The notes beneath the pieces are model-generated. The model made no database searches and was not told the origin of the DNA. It saw nothing but the letters and a program-made list of their open reading frames with translations. A stretch of 64,000 bases of DNA from Lingula anatina. Lineage: Eukaryota > Brachiopoda > Lingulata > Lingulida > Lingulidae. The stretch lies in assembly GCF_001039355.2 (NCBI RefSeq), contig NW_019775658.1:513846-577845 (forward strand). Direction: 5' to 3'. Within the stretch, counting starts at the first letter, position 1, and each line of letters opens with the position of its first letter. Positions 59,901 to 64,000 of this stretch are shown here, in pieces. A program made the translations under genes and the position numbers.

Positions 59901-61386
59901 GCAAGGATGGTCTCAACGGCGGTCCAGGTGCCCCAGGCGCCAATGGTAGAGACGGATTCAACGGTGCTCCAGGTAAAGATGGCGCTAATGGTCTGAATGG
60001 TGCCCCAGGTGCTCGTGGTGCAGCTGGTCCACGTGGCGCAACAGGTGCAAAGGGAGCTACTGGTGCTCCAGGTTTTGATGGTGTCCCAGGCGGCCCAGGC
60101 AAGAATGGTCTTGACGGCGCTCCAGGCAGGTTCGGTGCCCCAGGCAGAAACGGTGCTCGTGGTCCAGCTGGTCCAGCTGGCCCAAGAGGTCTTTCTGGTC
60201 TCGCTGGCGCCGATGGTGCTCCAGGTAAGGCTGGTGCTGATGGTGCCCCAGGTTTGGCTGGTGCCCCAGGTGCTACTGGCGCCACTGGTGCCGCAGGCCT
60301 CAATGGTGCTCCAGGTGCTAAGGGTGATCGTGGATTTACTGGTGCCCCAGGCAGAAACAGCTTCGTCCAAGGTGCTACAGGTGCCCCAGGCCCAGCTGGT
60401 CCACAGGGTGCAACAGGCTTGACAGGTGCTACAGGCTTCACTGGTGCCCCAGGAGCAACTGGTGCCCGTGGTCCAACTGGTCCAACTGGCGCCACAGGTG
60501 CCCCAGGCAAGGCTGGCGCTCCAGGCCGTGATGGTGCCCCAGGTGCCCCAGGTGCTGCAGGCGTCAAGGGTGATCGTGGATTCCCAGGATTCCCAGGCAA
60601 GGACGGTCTCAATGGTGCCCCAGGTGCCACTGGAAGAGCTGGCGCAAGAGGACCAAGAGGTCCAGCAGGTGCTCCAGGTGCCCCAGGCCGTGATGGTGCC
60701 ACAGGCGCTGCCGGTAAGCAACCATATTATGACAATGTAATTTTGAATGTACACCTTGTAGTCTTTAAACTAATTTCACCCCTAGTAAATCTTCTGAACC
60801 TTTCTCCAGTGGATCATGCTGAGGCATTAGGCTTCGGAAACTTGTTCTAAATGAATACGGGTATTTCGATTTAAGTATATCAGCGACACCCTGTTATTCT
60901 TACATTGTGCTGATTATATTCCCTCTGTCTCTATTAATATTTGCTTATGTACCTTCCATGTAGGTGCTAGAGGCGCCACTGGTGCCACTGGTGCCGCAGG
61001 CCTTGATGGTGCAGCAGGTGCTGCCGGTGCCCCAGGTAAATATCCAGCCAATCAAATTAAAGTCCGTCTATGAATGATTATTGAAGTGAAGTAAAAAGCA
61101 AAAAAAAAATGCTTTTCTATCAGTTTCAGCATTTACTGAGCGAGTGGAAATATTTAATATAAAGTTATTTTATACGGGTCTGAAAATGGTCATCAATGGG
61201 AACATAGCAGAAAATCATTCTCCTACATATATTATGCAGTGTTTTATTAAATGCACCGCCATTTCATATGCGTGCTGTATTTCTGCAGGTGCCATGGGAA
61301 CCATGGGCGCTATGGGTTCCAGAGGATCCCAGGGAAGACCACACATCTTCCACGCTTTCGGCTCTAAGAAAGGAGGATTTTTATAA
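56912..61386 (+). CDS. EGF-collagen gene 2: secreted Ala/Phe-rich matrix collagen
   Basis: Exons 56912-56966, 57338-57352, 57862-57972, 58325-58474, 58665-58754, 58965-60713, 60964-61035 and 61289-61386 encode 779 residues; all introns are phase 1. Order: signal peptide (MWTRLALL start, 1-18), an EGF domain (Cys26, 31, 37, 47, 49, 58), a Gly-X-Y region from about residue 75, and the tail RPHIFHAFGSKKGGFL. The 1749-base exon is rich in GAP, GDRGFT, GLN and GKD. It has small breaks: GF-GAP at its start, GRPS, FGA with Phe in a Gly position, and GRNSFVQ. I find no Glu in the whole protein and no fibrillar C-propeptide. Exon sizes 90, 72 and 98 match gene 1 exactly. A secreted trimeric collagen of a mineralised or cuticular matrix is likely; a mixed trimer with gene 1 is conceivable. 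Confidence 0.93.
57338..57352 (+). other. 15-base micro-exon of collagen gene 2
   Basis: It encodes T-A-F-F-G between the signal peptide and the EGF domain. It is preceded by a long T tract ending TTTTCAG and followed by GTAAGA. It is symmetric (phase 1-1), so skipping keeps the frame. Together with the next exon (111 bases) it equals the 126-base EGF exon of gene 1, and the residues align without gaps (RIYYRNPC against TAFFGDPC). Confidence 0.85.
57862..57972 (+). other. EGF-domain exon of collagen gene 2
   Basis: It encodes PCTPNPC, YGGRC, MSCAC and GLTGIIC, a standard six-Cys EGF spacing without calcium-binding signature. It ends ICHL, exactly as in gene 1. Confidence 0.92.
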
Positions 61387-61485
61387 GCGCAACAAGACGG
61401 CGACTCTGAAACATCCCGAAGAGAAGCTGTGAAGAACTTATAAATTATCAGTTATGTAAACGGAATGGTTTATATATTTTTTCTT

Positions 61486-61491
61486 ATTAAA
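61486..61491 (+). promoter_or_regulatory. Polyadenylation signal of collagen gene 2
   Basis: ATTAAA, a common variant signal, lies 100 bases after the stop codon. Confidence 0.65.
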
Positions 61492-61511
61492 GAGAATAAT
61501 ACAGTATATAA

Positions 61512-64000
61512 TTTGAAACAGTACAAATCGTGTTGTTCGTTTTCTTTTATCCCCACCGCCGAGGAGGGACTTGGAGTTTGTAAAATGAAAGCACGTGTTT
61601 ATTACCTACCTTTTCTTCTGTACTGTTATTCATAAAAGTCTAGTCTAAATCAATTTTTGTTTAATAAATTAAATAATTAATTCTACCATGCCAAATAATG
61701 CTTTGGTATTTAATTAGACATCACAACCATATTAATATAAATTAATAAAATATAATATTCAATAATCAAATTCTATTGAATGTTTTTGAAACCTTAACTT
61801 ACCTTAACAGAAATGCGTCTGTATAAAAAGATTCAGAATACATTCAAATAATGATTGATCCCATGCAAATATGCAATTTTATTGTTTCAAGCAAGCCAGA
61901 AGGATGGTAACTAAAAGTTTATATATTTTTAAGCTCCATCTTATACCATTTGAATTACCCCTTGTCGACCTGTGTTTGAAGCTTTCCCAAATAGTCAAAT
62001 CCCGCTATGTCTACTTATCTACATGCGATACATATAGCCATGATCATTAATCATTGATCAGAATTCTGCAAAGCCACTTATCTTTCCCAAGTCAGACCTT
62101 CAGACGATAAATGTACTGATTACATAGTATCTGATGTCAAAACGTATTTCTGAAATGTACAGAAAGGCAAGGCATAGAAATTGTTACGGGGAACATTTAG
62201 AACTAAGTTGCATAAGTAATTTGGTGTAAAACATCGAATCTAAGAGCTGTGACGGTCGAGCAAAAAATTTGATTACGTACTCTTTTTAAGGCAATTTCTA
62301 TTTGGCGATAAATGCGGGAACGGATTCGTATAATTCGTAAGGCATTGATAAATAACTCGTAATCGAATGTTGATATGCTAAGTATCTAATACAAAAATCC
62401 ATTCTCGTTCGGTATGGTTTAATTATGCACCACCTGCTTCTTTTGGTGATACAAAGTGTTCACTTACTTTTCATGTCCAGAAAATAATCCAAAGTTATGT
62501 AACTCGAAATTAAACATATAATCCTTATCTGTGGACTCAGAAATCTAAATTCGAAAAAAAAAAGAAAACGAATGTTTTTGCCAATTTTATTTCCAAAAAT
62601 ATAAAGAGCAAATTCCTGTAAAATGCACTTTCTCTGATGTCATTAGACTGAGTAAAGATTGTGAAATCTTTGTTTCTTTCACAAATTAATCTCCAATTCC
62701 AAAATCTACAAGATTTAACAAGAAACCAATACATTTGAACGATGTCAATGCTATATAGTTCACTGGGCGATAGACGGCGCAGCTGTCGTTAGGGTCAAAG
62801 GTCTTACTATAACCCCCTTGGGTTCTCGATAACCTGTAACACAAAAAATATCATTATTAATGATCATCGTTTTACGTCCATTGAAATTATTGATAATCGG
62901 TAAAGGGTTCGTTATCCCTAAAACAAGTTTAGAAACCAAATGTATCAATTCTTTTGTAAATAATTTTACTGCTGTAGCGCTTTTACGATAATAAAAAAGA
63001 GAGCTTTAGCCTACATTTGCATAACCGAAAATTGCCAATATATTAATTCGTTAAAGTCGGTAGTGACAATAGGAAACTAAAAAATGGTATTTAAAAATGG
63101 TCACAAAGTAACAGTTTGAGCAGTCCTATATTTTTGTGATGGGACTTGGAAAAGTTGATACTGCATTGACAAGTTTCAAATCTCGTAGTGTTTTGAAAAT
63201 AAGATATGATAATTCGTAGGAGACTGCTTGGCTGCGCTTTTACACCTTGTGGGAGACAGTGAAAGCTCCATCATAAGCGCAGCACATTTCAAAATCTATT
63301 TTTGATCGCTGATATGTTACATGACCATGGGCACTGCAGTGATATTCTTGGTGGAGTTGAAATTTCCATATCAATTTTTAAAAATTATCGTTTTGCAAAA
63401 CAACCACTAGTGAAAACATGAAATATTTATCATTTTAATATTTAAATTAATTGCCCGGTCGTTCACAAAGCGCATAAATGTTACGCAATAAATTTGAAGG
63501 CATCTCTACACATACCGGGGTATATCATAAACATATAGTATTTCTCTAAGAGAGTAGAATCATAAAAGTGTAATAAATGTGAGTACAGGTCAACCTCAAG
63601 TTATATGTTTTATGGGTGTACAACAACGAAGATTCTAATCGCGGTAGTTTATCAGCATTTTGCCATCGCGTCTCGGGGCATTAAGAGTTCCATCTACATC
63701 AGGACCGCCCATTAACCCTATCACGTGTACATACGCTCCTTTAACTTGACTTTTGATCTACGATATCACTAAGCCGTCTTGAAATACTGGTTATTATATA
63801 GTGGAGCATTTCCGTTTGAGGTCAATCTTTTGGGAAAACTATTTTCATACACAAGAAAGTCTTGTTTGTGTTCCTCGGAATTCTTTGTTGTCCAACAGAG
63901 CGGATACTGGTCCATGTACTGACAACGATTTAGGGCCCCTTTACACTGGACGGCGTCCTTTCTGCGTCCAGCAGTACGGACCCATTTGAGAGGTAAAAAA
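61512..64000. other. Mostly unassigned right flank
   Basis: There is no third collagen copy in this flank; no Gly-X-Y tract is seen. One possible minus-strand terminal exon is listed separately. Confidence 0.5.
62686..62833 (-). other. Possible terminal coding exon of a gene to the right (weak)
   Basis: On the minus strand a good acceptor (TTTTTTGTGTTACAG) is followed by an open frame reading SRTQGGYSKTFDPNDSC, then VYRPVNY, with a stop 49 codons on. The first part looks protein-like; the end does not. A second frame ending TTAAPSIAQ is also open. No partner exon was found within the window. Confidence 0.2.

Noticed and set aside
58933-60754. Long minus-strand and second-frame open frames across the collagen 2 exon
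   Set aside because: The same compositional artefact; only the Gly-X-Y frame joins to the signal and EGF exons in phase.
43103-61386. Assignment as fibrillar collagens homologous to vertebrate types I-III
   Set aside because: No N-propeptide vWC or TSPN and no COLF domain. An EGF module, the giant exon and Ala-rich X positions point elsewhere.

Overview
The window is AT-rich animal nuclear DNA with long non-coding stretches, many microsatellites, tRNA-derived SINE and LINE relics, and genes split by GT-AG introns. It suggests a lophotrochozoan. The two genes on the right encode a signal peptide, one EGF domain and a very long Ala-rich Gly-X-Y collagen without a fibrillar C-propeptide. From memory, this architecture matches the shell collagens described in the phosphatic-shelled brachiopod Lingula, so Lingula anatina or a close relative is my best guess. 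That is inference; no search was run.

Layout. 1-22.6 kb is mostly repeats and unassigned DNA. It holds one rhodopsin-like GPCR exon on the minus strand (15.9-16.9 kb), a TM7 relic of a related receptor at 481-540, and two copies of the receptor's 5' flank (41-300 and 17.2-17.5 kb), which points to a local receptor array. At 22.7-24.05 kb lies a 445-residue ORF in a single exon, predicted to be a type II membrane protein with motifs reminiscent of the beta-propeller GH130 / beta-mannosyltransferase group. At 24.3-25.9 kb is a partial tandem duplication. At 30.2-34.35 kb is a complete nine-exon sorbitol dehydrogenase gene on the minus strand. 34.4-42.4 kb is non-coding.

At 42.4-47.9 kb and 55.0-61.5 kb are two tandem collagen genes, both on the plus strand. 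Each has a TATA box, a short non-coding first exon, a signal-peptide exon, an EGF exon, four exons continuing the collagen and a final 98-nt coding exon. Every coding intron is phase 1. I reconstructed 777 and 779 residues. Exon sizes match almost one for one; the exception is an intron that divides the 126-nt EGF exon of gene 1 into 15 + 111 nt in gene 2. The proteins differ chemically: gene 1 carries acidic Gly-Glu-Asp-Gly-Asp-Asp clusters and an extra Cys pair, while gene 2 is Phe/Arg-richer and contains no glutamate at all. They probably act together in a secreted extracellular or shell matrix.
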